64,000 nt of DNA from Rhizobium sp. R711. GTDB taxonomy: Bacteria; Pseudomonadota; Alphaproteobacteria; Rhizobiales; Rhizobiaceae. Numbering within the stretch: position 1 is the stretch's first letter; each line of letters starts with the position of its first letter. The notes under the pieces are model-generated. The model had not been told where the DNA came from. It worked only from the letters and a program-made list of their open reading frames with translations, and did no database searches. The DNA lies in contig NZ_LOKZ01000023.1 of NCBI RefSeq assembly GCF_002211365.1, forward strand, positions 124,001 to 188,000, written 5' to 3'. This document shows, in pieces, positions 27,016 through 38,592 of this stretch. Both the position numbers and the translations under genes were made by a program.

Positions 27016-28431
27016 ATGCTAAAGGTTGCAATACAGATGGATCAAAAGGGGTCACACGCCGTCACCCGGGTGACGAGGGTCATGGCGACGATCCGGCAGC
27101 GGATTGCCGGCCGCAATTTGACGCCAGGCGCCAAGTTGCCTTCGGTTCGGGCAATGGCCGCAGCAGCGGGCGTATCCACATCGACGGTCGTCGACGCCTA
27201 TGAGCGCCTGGTCGCCGAAGGTGTGATCCTGTCTCGACCCGGCTCGGGTTTTTACGTCGCAGACCAGACCGCGCCCTTTTCGCTTGCCGACGTTGGCCCG
27301 AAACTTGACCGCGCCGTCGATCCGTTCTGGATATCGCGACAGTCGCTCGAGGCCGGGGAAAACGATCTGAAGCCAGGCTGCGGCTGGCTGCCGCCATCGT
27401 GGCTTCCGGAAGACAGCATCCGACGGGCGCTACGAACCCTTTCGCGGGCCGACAATACGGCACTTGCCGACTACGGGTCGCCGCTCGGATTGCCGCCGCT
27501 GCGCCAGCACATCGCCAGACGCATGGCGGAGCGAGGCGTGGAGGCCTCGCCGGATCAGATCATGCTGACGGAATCCGGCACGCAGGCAATCGATCTCCTC
27601 TGCCGCTTCCTCCTCGAACCGGACTCTGTCGTGCTGGTCGACGATCCCTGCTACTTCAATTTCCAAGCGCTGCTGCGGGCGCATCGAGCCAGAATCGTCA
27701 GTGTTGCCTACACCCCATCCGGCCCGGACGTCGAACTGTTCGCCGAGCGCGTCGCAGAACACCGGCCGCGCCTCTACATCACCAACTCGGCCATTCACAA
27801 TCCGACCGGCGCCACCCTTTCTCCCGTCGTCGCTCACCGGGTATTGAAGATTGCCGATCAATTCGATGTCACGATCCTCGAAGACGATATCTTTGCCGAC
27901 TTCGAGCATACGCCAGCGCCGCGCCTTGCGGCCTTCGACGGCCTGGACCGGGTCATCCATATCGGAAGCTTTTCGAAAACCCTGTCAGCCGCCGCCCGTT
28001 GCGGCTTCATTGCCGCCAGACGAGAATGGGTCGACGGGCTGATCGACCTCAAGATCGCGACCTCGTTTGGCGGCGGGCGGTTTTCGGCTGAGCTTGTCTA
28101 CAAGGTGCTCAGCGATGGTTCCCATCGCAAACACACCGAGGCGCTTCGCAGCCGGCTGTCGAAGGCGAGGTTCGAGGTTTCGGCCAGGCTGAAGGACATG
28201 GGAATAGTACCCTGGCTCGAACCTTCGGCAGGCATGTTCCTCTGGTGTCGCTTGCCTGGAGACAGCCGCGCCACCGATATCGCCCGCGCGGCATTGGAAA
28301 GGAAGATTGTGCTCGCGCCGGGCAATGCGTTCAGTCTTTCCCAGACGGCCACGAACTTCATGCGTTTTAACGTGTCCCAGATGCTTGATCCGCGGGTCTT
28401 CGATGTGCTGCGCGAGATCCTGAAGCACTGA
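27016..28431 (+). CDS. MocR/PdxR-type regulator with aminotransferase domain
   Basis: A 471-residue protein joining an N-terminal GntR winged helix (RQRIAGRNLTPGAKLPSVRA ... VSTSTVVDAYERLVAEGVI, residues about 20-90) to a fold-type I aminotransferase domain. PLP-lysine motif: HIGSFSKTLSAAARCGF. Other hallmarks: NPTGATLS and EDDIFADF. These regulators bind PLP plus an amino-acid-like effector. Divergent from the DMT transporter it probably controls. The second MocR-like sequence in this window (684-1415) is decayed. Start could be 27016 or 27037. Confidence 0.9.
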   Translation: MLKVAIQMDQKGSHAVTRVTRVMATIRQRIAGRNLTPGAKLPSVRAMAAAAGVSTSTVVDAYERLVAEGVILSRPGSGFYVADQTAPFSLADVGPKLDRAVDPFWISRQSLEAGENDLKPGCGWLPPSWLPEDSIRRALRTLSRADNTALADYGSPLGLPPLRQHIARRMAERGVEASPDQIMLTESGTQAIDLLCRFLLEPDSVVLVDDPCYFNFQALLRAHRARIVSVAYTPSGPDVELFAERVAEHRPRLYITNSAIHNPTGATLSPVVAHRVLKIADQFDVTILEDDIFADFEHTPAPRLAAFDGLDRVIHIGSFSKTLSAAARCGFIAARREWVDGLIDLKIATSFGGGRFSAELVYKVLSDGSHRKHTEALRSRLSKARFEVSARLKDMGIVPWLEPSAGMFLWCRLPGDSRATDIARAALERKIVLAPGNAFSLSQTATNFMRFNVSQMLDPRVFDVLREILKH

Positions 28432-28467
28432 ATGGAGGAGATGTCGCGCCGCCGGTTCCCTCCCCCC

Positions 28468-29244
28468 TCAGCGCTCAAACATGTCTTGCCATTGGCGCTC
28501 GCCGATCAAGCAGTCGGTTGCCGACTGATCAGCAATCTTGCCAATCGTCGGCGTAGGGGCAAGCCCGCTGACCTCAAGGACAAGCTTTCGGCGCACCGCC
28601 ACAGCGAAGTCCTCGATCCTGTAGACCGGCAGGACGAATGAACCCGGGCCACCGATGACGCAATCTGCATAATATTTGTCGAGCCCTCCTGGTGCGCCAG
28701 AGGGGCGCAACATCAGCGTCAGTCCATTGATGATGATACCAGCCTCTACCGCCTTGTCGCGGGTTGGTGCGACCGGATTGCCGGAATTGTTCGTACCGTC
28801 GCCTGAGACATCGATCACCTCCCGCAAGCCCGAATAGGGGCTGGAGACGATCATTGCAGCACCCTGGATAATCGCGGTGGAGATGGACGTGCGGCGCTCA
28901 GCGATGAGCGGTCGCTGTTCAAGCTTGTTGGCAAAGGCAACTGCATCCTGCTTTGTCTCGATCAAATGCCAGTCGATGACGGAATCCGGCACAACATAGC
29001 CGGCCCATTCAAAGTAGCTGATCGCGATGCGACCAGTGAGGCCGCCCCTCACCGCCTCGATGAATTCATTGTGCTTGAGCGCCTCGACATAACCCTCGCG
29101 CTGAATGCGAACCTCTTCCTGATCCATCGACCTGGAGGTGTCGACTGCCAGAACCAACTTCACATCAACGTCGCTCGTCCCAAGTTGCGCAGCAACCGGA
29201 ATCGTACCGGAGAGGCTTACGATCATCGCAATGGCTGCAAACAT
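28468..29244 (-). CDS. Exported DUF1194 / VWA-like protein
   Basis: A 258-residue protein of the DUF1194 family. Signal peptide at residues 1-20 (FAAIAMIVSLSGTIPVAAQ). A von Willebrand A-type metal site begins LVLAVDTSRSMD, with the DxSxS motif at Asp35-Ser39, and DVSGDGTNNSG follows later. Five or so cysteine-poor strands fit a VWA fold. Periplasmic or surface location expected; function unknown. ATG 29244 is preferred over the GTG at 29286, because it begins the signal peptide. Divergent from the HtrA-like protease gene. Confidence 0.8.
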   Translation of the reverse strand: MFAAIAMIVSLSGTIPVAAQLGTSDVDVKLVLAVDTSRSMDQEEVRIQREGYVEALKHNEFIEAVRGGLTGRIAISYFEWAGYVVPDSVIDWHLIETKQDAVAFANKLEQRPLIAERRTSISTAIIQGAAMIVSSPYSGLREVIDVSGDGTNNSGNPVAPTRDKAVEAGIIINGLTLMLRPSGAPGGLDKYYADCVIGGPGSFVLPVYRIEDFAVAVRRKLVLEVSGLAPTPTIGKIADQSATDCLIGERQWQDMFER

Positions 29245-29508
29245 TTGCGTCCAGTCCCGCTTATGTGACGCGTGAAAATGTAACACAGTCTGCAGGCGAC
29301 GTCCCTTGCGCGCGTTACGTCAACTTTCGGTGATCACATGGCGCGGCATCGACCGGCGAGCGAACAACACACCTGGGCTTCACTTGATTTGAGTTGTGCG
29401 CAATCTCATCTGAATAGGACTGTTTCAACCTGTCGAACCGACAGCCCCTCGCCTCTGCAGCCGCTGCCGCTTCCCAATGCGACGCTTGCCCGTCGGAAAG
29501 GGTTATTC

Positions 29509-30474
29509 ATGGGATTCTTAGATCGTGATATCCAGCCGTCTCAGGACGCCAGCTTGCTGGATGCCTATTCCCATTCCGTATCGAACGCGGTTGACCTCGT
29601 TGGCCCCGCCGTCAGCCGCATTGAACGGGCAGGTGGTCGCGCCGGGCATGGTTCCGGATTTGCGATTTCGCCTGATGGCCTGGTCGTTACCAACAACCAC
29701 GTTGTCGACGATGCCAGGACTGTGCGGATCAAAACGCCCGATGGTATGGTGATCGAAGGCAAGGTGCTGGGCCGCGATCCGGACAGCGACCTTGCGCTCA
29801 TTCGTGCCAACGACTGGTCGGGCACCTGGGCCAAGCTTGGAGATTCCAAGATGCTGAAGCGCGGGCACATCGCAATCGCGATCGGCAATCCTCTCGGTTT
29901 CGAATGGACGGTAACGGCCGGCATCATATCGGCACTCGGCCGATCGATGCGGGCTGCCAGCGGACGCCTGATGGATGACATCATCCAGACCGATGCTGCG
30001 CTCAATCCGGGAAATTCCGGCGGCCCGCTTGTCTCCTCGGCTGGTGAGGTCATCGGCGTCAACACGGCCGTCATTCAAGGCGCACAAAGCATTGCTTTTT
30101 CCGTCGCGTCCAACACGGCCAAACATGTCGTGTCGGAACTTCTGCGCTTCGGCCACGTGCGGCGCGCCTATATCGGCGTTTCGGCCGATACAGTGGAACT
30201 GCATCGTCGCGTGGCGCTGGAAGCCGGCCTCGTTCAGACAACGGCCGTGCGCCTGCGCCGGGTAGACGCCGAAAGCCCGGCAGCGCGAGGTGGACTTCAG
30301 GAAGGAGACTATTTGCTGGCAATAGACGGCGAGCCTACTTCGGGTGTCGACGACGTGGTCAGGCTTATGGATGGCGACAAGATCGACGCGGATGTCGAGG
30401 TATTGATCTTTTCGGTTGCCGGTCGGGTCGAACGTCATACGGTGCGCCCAACGCATCGACCTACGTCGCCTTAG
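29509..30474 (+). CDS. HtrA/DegP-like serine protease with PDZ domain, no signal peptide
   Basis: A 321-residue trypsin-like protease with catalytic His64 (TNNHVV), Asp94 (DSDLAL) and Ser170 (NPGNSGGPL). It is followed by one PDZ domain (about 225-310: VDAESPAARGGLQEGDYLLAIDG). HtrA relatives usually have a signal peptide or membrane anchor, but here the N-terminus MGFLDRDIQPSQDASLLDAY is polar. The upstream extension to 29338 also has no hydrophobic segment. The protein may therefore be cytoplasmic. Start 29509 follows GAAAGGG. Divergent from the exported DUF1194 gene. Confidence 0.88.
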   Translation: MGFLDRDIQPSQDASLLDAYSHSVSNAVDLVGPAVSRIERAGGRAGHGSGFAISPDGLVVTNNHVVDDARTVRIKTPDGMVIEGKVLGRDPDSDLALIRANDWSGTWAKLGDSKMLKRGHIAIAIGNPLGFEWTVTAGIISALGRSMRAASGRLMDDIIQTDAALNPGNSGGPLVSSAGEVIGVNTAVIQGAQSIAFSVASNTAKHVVSELLRFGHVRRAYIGVSADTVELHRRVALEAGLVQTTAVRLRRVDAESPAARGGLQEGDYLLAIDGEPTSGVDDVVRLMDGDKIDADVEVLIFSVAGRVERHTVRPTHRPTSP

Positions 30475-30609
30475 CCGACCGAGGATACTGTTTTGCGAAG
30501 TGATCGCTGATCGGGCTGCGGGCCGAAGACCCTTCGAGTTGGCGACACCGCAGGTGTGGCCGATTTCCTGCGTCCTGCAGATGGGCGAGGACAAAAAGCA
30601 GTCACAGCA

Positions 30610-31464
30610 TCATCTGCTTGCCTTGAGCGCCGGCCCTCCCGTTTTGGCCGCCGCGACGAAGGATAATGCCGCCACCGTGATTTCGGCGGCGGCCAATGTC
30701 GCAATGACGGTGGGACGCTTGTCCTTGATTGCAGTGCCGCCGATCGGGCAGACGAGCCGATCGAGAAGATCTGGCCGTGCAACCTCACGTAAGAGCCATT
30801 TCTTGAAGGTCGCACGCTTTGTCTTCGAGCCGATCATGCCGACATAAGCGGCATCGTCCCGACGCAGAGCTTCCGCGGCAATCAAAAAGTCGAGCGCGTG
30901 GTCGTGGGTGAGGATGACAAAGGCGCTCCCCGCGGGCGCATGGCGCACGATCGCCTCGGGCATCGCGGTCAGGCACGTTTCGATGCCCGACGCTTTCGAC
31001 GCGGCAAGTTCGTCTTCCCGGGTATCGATCAGCACCGTGCGCAGTGGCGCCAGCGACAGCGACGCGGCTAATGCATCACCGACATGACCGGCACCAAAGA
31101 TATAGACATGCGGACGCCGGGCAATTTCGGCATCGGTGAGCAAAATCAATTCATCGGCCAGTTCGCGCGTTACTGCTGAGAAGGAAAGCCCGACCCGACC
31201 GCCGCAACATTGACCGATATCCGGTCCGAGAGGAATGCTCATTGTTGCGATCGGCTGGGAGTGGCGAAGCGCCCGTCGCGCCTGGTCAATTGCCATATAC
31301 TCCAGTTGCCCGCCGCCGATGGTTGAAAAGGAGCGGTTTTTGGAAACCAGCATCCATGCATCGGTATCACGCGGCGTCGAGCCGACTGCTCCGGTCACCT
31401 CGACGAGGATACAATCGCGCTCGTCGCGCAGGAAGTCCCGCAAATCGTCGTGACGGGCAGGCAT
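30610..31464 (-). CDS. xdhC: XdhC family molybdenum cofactor protein
   Basis: A 284-residue XdhC/CoxI protein. The N-terminal XdhC domain has GSTPRDTDAWMLV and IGGGQLEY; the middle shows GQCCGGRVGLSFS. A Rossmann-like domain begins HVYIFGAGHVGDALAASL and continues to GMIGSKTKRATF. XdhC binds molybdenum cofactor, protects its sulfurated form and inserts it into xanthine dehydrogenase. xdhA and xdhB are normally adjacent but are absent here. ATG 31464 follows AAAGGAAAGG; a TTG at 31473 is less likely. Confidence 0.9.
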   Translation of the reverse strand: MPARHDDLRDFLRDERDCILVEVTGAVGSTPRDTDAWMLVSKNRSFSTIGGGQLEYMAIDQARRALRHSQPIATMSIPLGPDIGQCCGGRVGLSFSAVTRELADELILLTDAEIARRPHVYIFGAGHVGDALAASLSLAPLRTVLIDTREDELAASKASGIETCLTAMPEAIVRHAPAGSAFVILTHDHALDFLIAAEALRRDDAAYVGMIGSKTKRATFKKWLLREVARPDLLDRLVCPIGGTAIKDKRPTVIATLAAAEITVAALSFVAAAKTGGPALKASR

Positions 31465-31983
31465 GGCGTTCAACCTTTCCTTTCAACAACTCGCATGCGT
31501 TCGCCAGCCCTCGACGCGCGCTCCGGTGTGAGGGCTGAGAGATGGAGGCAGGAGCATGATAGTCCGCAACGCGCGCGTCCGCCATCGCGATTGCCTCGAT
31601 CGGCGAGCTGGCGCGCGTCATCGGTGGCATGCCGACGGCCTGCGCGCAACGAACGATCTGCCCGTTCACTGATCAACAACGCGACCGTTGACCATACCTG
31701 GCCGATCCCACGGTCGTCGTGCCGGGAACCGGCAAGCCGGTCGATCTCGATGTGCCGCCGCATCGGCGCGTTTCACCGTTCCTCCAGCGGCCCGGCGACT
31801 GGCGGTTCGCAAACACCATCTCTGGCGACCCTTGATTGACAGCAACCGTCTCGACCGAAAAAGGAGATCGGGCTTCATCCTGAAGATCATCGCCGTCTTA
31901 TACTCGTGAGGACAACAGTGCGCCGTTTGGAATACCATCGCCGCCGGTGAATTTCCACGCCGCCTGCGGCGCTTATGTCCACT
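31465..31983. other. Intergenic stretch, possible decayed gene
   Basis: About 520 bases between xdhC and the AraC-type gene. A minus-strand frame near 31630-31540 reads PMTRASSPIEAIAMADARVADYH and looks protein-like, but it shares no motif I can assign and it has no complete gene around it. xdhA or xdhB sequence was not recognised here. Confidence 0.4.
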
Positions 31984-32991
31984 CTACTCCGAGATCACGC
32001 GGCCTTCACGCCGAAACGCGTCGGGGCTCTTCGACATCCATTTGCGAAACGCACGGAAGAAGGCGCTCGGCTCTGAATAACCAAGCTGGGCAGCGATATC
32101 GCCTGTCGTCTTGGATGTCTTGAGCAGCAGATCGACGGCAAGATCACGGCGTATGTCGTCCTTGATGCCGGCGTAGCTTTGCCCCTCGTCACGCAACCGG
32201 TGACGCAAGGTCGAAGGCGGCATGCGCATCTCTGCGGCCAGATTCGAGAAGGTTTTCCATGCGGCGGGAGGCATTTTGTCCAGCCGTCGCCTGACACTGG
32301 AGGCAAGCCCTGCATCGTAGCGGTAGCGAACAAGAATATTGGCCGGCGCCCCGCGTAAAAACTGCTTCAAGGCCTGCTGCGTGCGCATGACCGGCAGATC
32401 AAGCATCGCACTGTCGAAACCAAGGCGACTTGCGGGCTGCGCGAATCTGACCGGCGCGCCGAAGAACAGCCTATAGTCTGCCTCCTGTTTGGGTTCGGCG
32501 CAGCGGAAATCGACAAGCCGGATGGGAATGCGCCTGCCAACCAGCCAGCAGGTTATCCCATGGATGAGGATCCAGTAAGTACGATAGGCGAAAGCTGAAC
32601 GCGGTGGACCTGCATCGGCCAGCTCGATTTGGGCAAGCCCATCTTTGACGACAAGCTGGCCGAGCGGATCGTCCAATACGGCATTGAGGAACCGCAAAGC
32701 CCGGCGTAGCGCATGCCCAAGTGTGGGCGCATGCAGGACGCAATGGCAAAGCAAGGTGAAGCTACCTCTGCGCATCGGACGCCCGCCCATCCCGAAAAAT
32801 TCGTCGTCGAGCTCGTTGGCAATCGCAAGCCAGAGTGCGCCATAGCTCTCGGCCGACACAGGTTGATCGACGATGGCCGGCAGCCCGATCGACGACAGCA
32901 GCGGCGCTGTCGGTCGTCCGATACGTCTTAGACTGTCCAGCGCCTCCTCAACGAAGGCCGGCGCGATCATGCGCCTTTCTATGTCGGCCAC
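31984..32991 (-). CDS. AraC family regulator (ArgR/OruR-like N-terminal domain)
   Basis: A 335-residue regulator with a C-terminal AraC helix-turn-helix pair: NLAAEMRMPPSTLRHRLRDEG and GDIAAQLGYSEPSAFFRAFRKW. The N-terminal ligand domain is of the type with GMGGRPMRRGSFTLLCHCVL and FRCAEPKQEADYRLFFG, as in OruR/ArgR-like activators. Start: GTG at 32991 with AGGAGGAG upstream. It is divergent from the branched-chain amino acid degradation operon (33142-41252), 150 bases away, so it probably activates that operon; this is inferred from position. Confidence 0.88.
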   Translation of the reverse strand: MADIERRMIAPAFVEEALDSLRRIGRPTAPLLSSIGLPAIVDQPVSAESYGALWLAIANELDDEFFGMGGRPMRRGSFTLLCHCVLHAPTLGHALRRALRFLNAVLDDPLGQLVVKDGLAQIELADAGPPRSAFAYRTYWILIHGITCWLVGRRIPIRLVDFRCAEPKQEADYRLFFGAPVRFAQPASRLGFDSAMLDLPVMRTQQALKQFLRGAPANILVRYRYDAGLASSVRRRLDKMPPAAWKTFSNLAAEMRMPPSTLRHRLRDEGQSYAGIKDDIRRDLAVDLLLKTSKTTGDIAAQLGYSEPSAFFRAFRKWMSKSPDAFRREGRVISE

Positions 32992-33141
32992 CAGCTCCTC
33001 CTATGGCAAAACTGTCCGAAACAATGCAGCACTTTCGTCATCGCTTGCAATATGGCGACGGAATAGAATCGATCGGCTTGGTCGTGCCTTGAGAAGGCCG
33101 CGCTTCCCAAGCGACGATCGCAAGGTGATGGGAGCGAACCG

Positions 33142-33909
33142 ATGCTGATCCGTGGAGGAACCTTTATCGTCACCGGCGGTGGGTCGGGCCTCGGAGCAGC
33201 GACGGCGCGCATGCTGATCGAAAAGAGCGCACGCGTTGTCATTGCCGACCTCAACGAGGTAGCCGGGGAAGTGCTCGCCGCAGATCTCGGTGCGAATGCC
33301 CGCTTTGTCAAAGCCGATGTGACAAGCGCAGAGGACGGCGCTGCTGTGATTGCAACGGCGCTGGAGTCTTTCGGCAGCCTGAGTGGACTGGTGAACTGCG
33401 CCGGCGTCGCACCGGGCGAGAAGATCATCGGTCGTGACGGCCCACACGGTCTTGACAGCTTCGTGCGGACAATCGGCATCAATCTTGTCGGCACATTCAA
33501 CATGATCCGCCTTGCCGCCTCAGCCATCCAGCATCAGCAACCCGATGGCGAAGGCGAGCGTGGCGTCATCGTCAACACCGCTTCGATCGCTGCCTTCGAT
33601 GGACAGGTCGGGCAGGCCGCCTATGCCGCCTCCAAGGGAGGCATTGCCTCGATGACGCTTCCGATCGCACGCGAGCTGGCCCGTCACGGCATTCGCGTCG
33701 TGTCGATTGCCCCTGGAGTTTTCGAGACACCGATGATGGCGGGTATGCCGCACGAGGTGCAGCAAGCGCTTGGCAAGAGCGTACCGTTCCCACCCCGCCT
33801 CGGCAGGCCGGCGGAATTTGCAGCACTCGTGCACCATATATGTGAAAACAGCATGCTGAACGGCGAGGTCATACGCCTCGATGGCGCACTGCGAATGAGC
33901 GTGCGCTAG
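33142..33909 (+). CDS. SDR, 3-hydroxyacyl-CoA dehydrogenase type II-like
   Basis: A 255-residue SDR of the HSD17B10-like group. TGGGSGLG at residues 11-18, NCAGV near 85-90, active-site Tyr161 and Lys165. This group oxidises 2-methyl-3-hydroxybutyryl-CoA to 2-methylacetoacetyl-CoA in isoleucine breakdown. Next to a thiolase, an acyl-CoA dehydrogenase and the branched-chain keto-acid dehydrogenase genes, this role is very likely. First gene of the operon. Confidence 0.88.
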   Translation: MLIRGGTFIVTGGGSGLGAATARMLIEKSARVVIADLNEVAGEVLAADLGANARFVKADVTSAEDGAAVIATALESFGSLSGLVNCAGVAPGEKIIGRDGPHGLDSFVRTIGINLVGTFNMIRLAASAIQHQQPDGEGERGVIVNTASIAAFDGQVGQAAYAASKGGIASMTLPIARELARHGIRVVSIAPGVFETPMMAGMPHEVQQALGKSVPFPPRLGRPAEFAALVHHICENSMLNGEVIRLDGALRMSVR

Positions 33910-33934
33910 AGCATTCGGCATAGGAGGTTTGAAC

Positions 33935-35122
33935 ATGGTTTTGAAAGACCCAGTCGTCATTGTCGCAGCAGCGCGCACCCCGATCGGCGGTTTCCAAGGT
34001 GAACTCAAGGAGGCAAAGGCGCCCGAACTTGGAGCGGCTGCCATCCGCGCAGCACTTCAACGTGGGAAGGTGGCCCCGGATGCCATCGACGAGGTCGTCT
34101 TCGGCTGCGTGCTTCCGGCCGGTCAGGGACAAGCGCCCGCCCGGCAGGCGGCAATTGGCGCAGGTTTGCCGTTTTCCACGGGGGCGACCACGGTCAACAA
34201 GATGTGCGGTTCCGGCATGAAGGCAGTGATGCTGACCCATGACCTCCTTTCCGCCGGAAGCGCCACCGTCGGCGTCGCCGGCGGCATGGAAAGCATGACC
34301 AACGCGCCCTATCTTCTTGATCGTGCCCGTGGCGGTTACAGGCTCGGCCACGGACGCGTCATCGATCATATGTTCCTCGACGGGCTGGAGGATGCTTATG
34401 ACAAGGGACGTTTGATGGGCACCTTCGCGGAGGACTGTGCTGAAGCTTACCAGTTCACGCGCGAGGCGCAGGATCGTTACGCAATAACCTCGCTCACCCG
34501 CGCTCAAAAGGCCATCGACGCCGGTCACTTCGATGCCGAGATTGTGCCGGTCACACTGGCCGAGGGAAGGGCTGAGCAGACGGTGAGGCGGGATGAACAG
34601 CCAGGCAAGGCGAAGATCGACAAGATCCCCCTCCTCAGGCCAGCCTTTCGTGACGGCGGTACCGTAACAGCTGCCAATTCCAGCTCGATTTCCGACGGCG
34701 CAGCCGCCCTCGTGCTCATGCGTCGTTCCGAAGCCGATCGCCGCGGATTGCAACCCCTTGCGACGATCACCGGCCACGCCACGCATTCGCAGGCGCCCAG
34801 TCTTTTTGCCACAGCTCCGATCGGTGCCTTGCAGACACTCTCAGATCGCACTGGCTGGCCGCTTGACACCGTCGATCTCTTCGAAATCAACGAGGCATTT
34901 GCCGTTGTCGCCATGGCTGCAATGCGCGACCTGCGGCTTCCGGAAGAAAAGGTAAACGTCCATGGTGGGGCCTGCGCGCTTGGCCACCCGATCGGCGCCT
35001 CGGGCGCGCGCATTCTCGTCACGCTGCTTGCCGCGCTAAAGCGCTACGATCTTAAACGCGGCATGGCAGCTTTGTGCATCGGCGGTGGCGAGGCAACAGC
35101 CCTGGCGATCGAGCGTCACTAG
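33935..35122 (+). CDS. Acetyl-CoA acetyltransferase (thiolase II)
   Basis: A 395-residue thiolase with the complete active site: Cys91 (NKMCGSGMKA), His351 (GHPIGASG) and Cys381 (ALCIGGGEA). In this operon it probably cleaves 2-methylacetoacetyl-CoA to acetyl-CoA and propionyl-CoA. The start at 33935 follows TAGGAGG; an in-frame TTG lies six bases upstream. Gap to the SDR gene 25 bases. Confidence 0.92.
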   Translation: MVLKDPVVIVAAARTPIGGFQGELKEAKAPELGAAAIRAALQRGKVAPDAIDEVVFGCVLPAGQGQAPARQAAIGAGLPFSTGATTVNKMCGSGMKAVMLTHDLLSAGSATVGVAGGMESMTNAPYLLDRARGGYRLGHGRVIDHMFLDGLEDAYDKGRLMGTFAEDCAEAYQFTREAQDRYAITSLTRAQKAIDAGHFDAEIVPVTLAEGRAEQTVRRDEQPGKAKIDKIPLLRPAFRDGGTVTAANSSSISDGAAALVLMRRSEADRRGLQPLATITGHATHSQAPSLFATAPIGALQTLSDRTGWPLDTVDLFEINEAFAVVAMAAMRDLRLPEEKVNVHGGACALGHPIGASGARILVTLLAALKRYDLKRGMAALCIGGGEATALAIERH

Positions 35123-35143
35123 GAAGGGCCGGGAGAGACCAAC

Positions 35144-37574
<2,431 letters not shown>

Positions 37575-37575
37575 G

Positions 37576-38589
37576 ATGGCCAGAATGACGATGATTGAAG
37601 CGGTGCGCAGCGCCATGGACGTCTCGATGGGCCGCGACGACAACGTCGTCGTGTTCGGCGAGGATGTCGGATATTTCGGGGGCGTCTTTCGCTGTACCCA
37701 GGGGCTGCAGGCGAAGTATGGCAAGACACGCTGCTTCGACACGCCGATTAGCGAATCCGGAATTGTCGGGACCGCCATCGGCATGGCCGCCTATGGGCTC
37801 AAGCCTTGCGTTGAAATCCAGTTCGCCGATTACATGTATCCGGCCTACGACCAGATCACACAGGAGGCGGCACGCATCCGCTATCGCTCGAACGGCGACT
37901 TCACATGCCCGATCGTGCTGCGCATGCCGACGGGGGGCGGCATCTTCGGCGGCCAGACGCACAGCCAGAGTCCAGAGGCGCTGTTTACGCATGTCTGCGG
38001 CTTGAAGGTCGTCGTTCCCTCCAATCCTTATGACGCGAAGGGACTGTTGATCGCGGCGATTGAGGATCCGGACCCGGTGATGTTCCTGGAGCCCAAACGG
38101 CTCTATAATGGGCCGTTCGATGGCCATCATGAGCGGCCTGTGACACCTTGGTCGAAGCATGAACTCGGCGAGGTGCCTGAGGGACACTACGCCATTGCTA
38201 TCGGCAAGGCGGACGTGCGCCGATCGGGTTCGGCCGTGACGGTGATCACTTACGGCACGATGGTGCACGTCGCGCTGGCCGCTGCCGAAGACACGGGCAT
38301 CGACGCCGAAGTGATCGACCTGCGCAGCCTGCTGCCGCTCGACCTCGATGCGATCGTGCAATCGGTCAACAAGACCGGACGTTGCGTGGTCGTTCACGAA
38401 GCGACCCTGACTTCGGGGTTCGGCGCGGAGATCGTTTCCCTCGTGCAGGAGCATTGCTTCTACCATCTCGAGGCACCGGTCGTGCGCGTTGCCGGTTGGG
38501 ATACACCTTATCCGCACGCCCAGGAATGGGACTACTTTCCCGGTCCCGGGCGGGTCGGACGCGCCCTTGCCGAAGTCATGGAGGCCTGA
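37576..38589 (+). CDS. bkdA2: Branched-chain 2-oxoacid dehydrogenase E1 beta
   Basis: A 337-residue E1 beta subunit. VFGEDVGYFGGVFRCTQGLQ, the region FADYMYPAYDQITQEAARIR and LEAPVVRVAGWDTPYPHAQE are characteristic. It binds the pyrimidine half of ThDP with E1 alpha. The start lies immediately after the E1 alpha stop (TGAGATG), so the two subunits are coupled. The open frame extends back to 37477. Confidence 0.93.
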   Translation: MARMTMIEAVRSAMDVSMGRDDNVVVFGEDVGYFGGVFRCTQGLQAKYGKTRCFDTPISESGIVGTAIGMAAYGLKPCVEIQFADYMYPAYDQITQEAARIRYRSNGDFTCPIVLRMPTGGGIFGGQTHSQSPEALFTHVCGLKVVVPSNPYDAKGLLIAAIEDPDPVMFLEPKRLYNGPFDGHHERPVTPWSKHELGEVPEGHYAIAIGKADVRRSGSAVTVITYGTMVHVALAAAEDTGIDAEVIDLRSLLPLDLDAIVQSVNKTGRCVVVHEATLTSGFGAEIVSLVQEHCFYHLEAPVVRVAGWDTPYPHAQEWDYFPGPGRVGRALAEVMEA

Positions 38590-38592
38590 CGC

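Noticed and set aside
33869-34786. Open minus-strand frame of 305 codons
   Set aside because: Antisense to the thiolase gene; a high-GC shadow.
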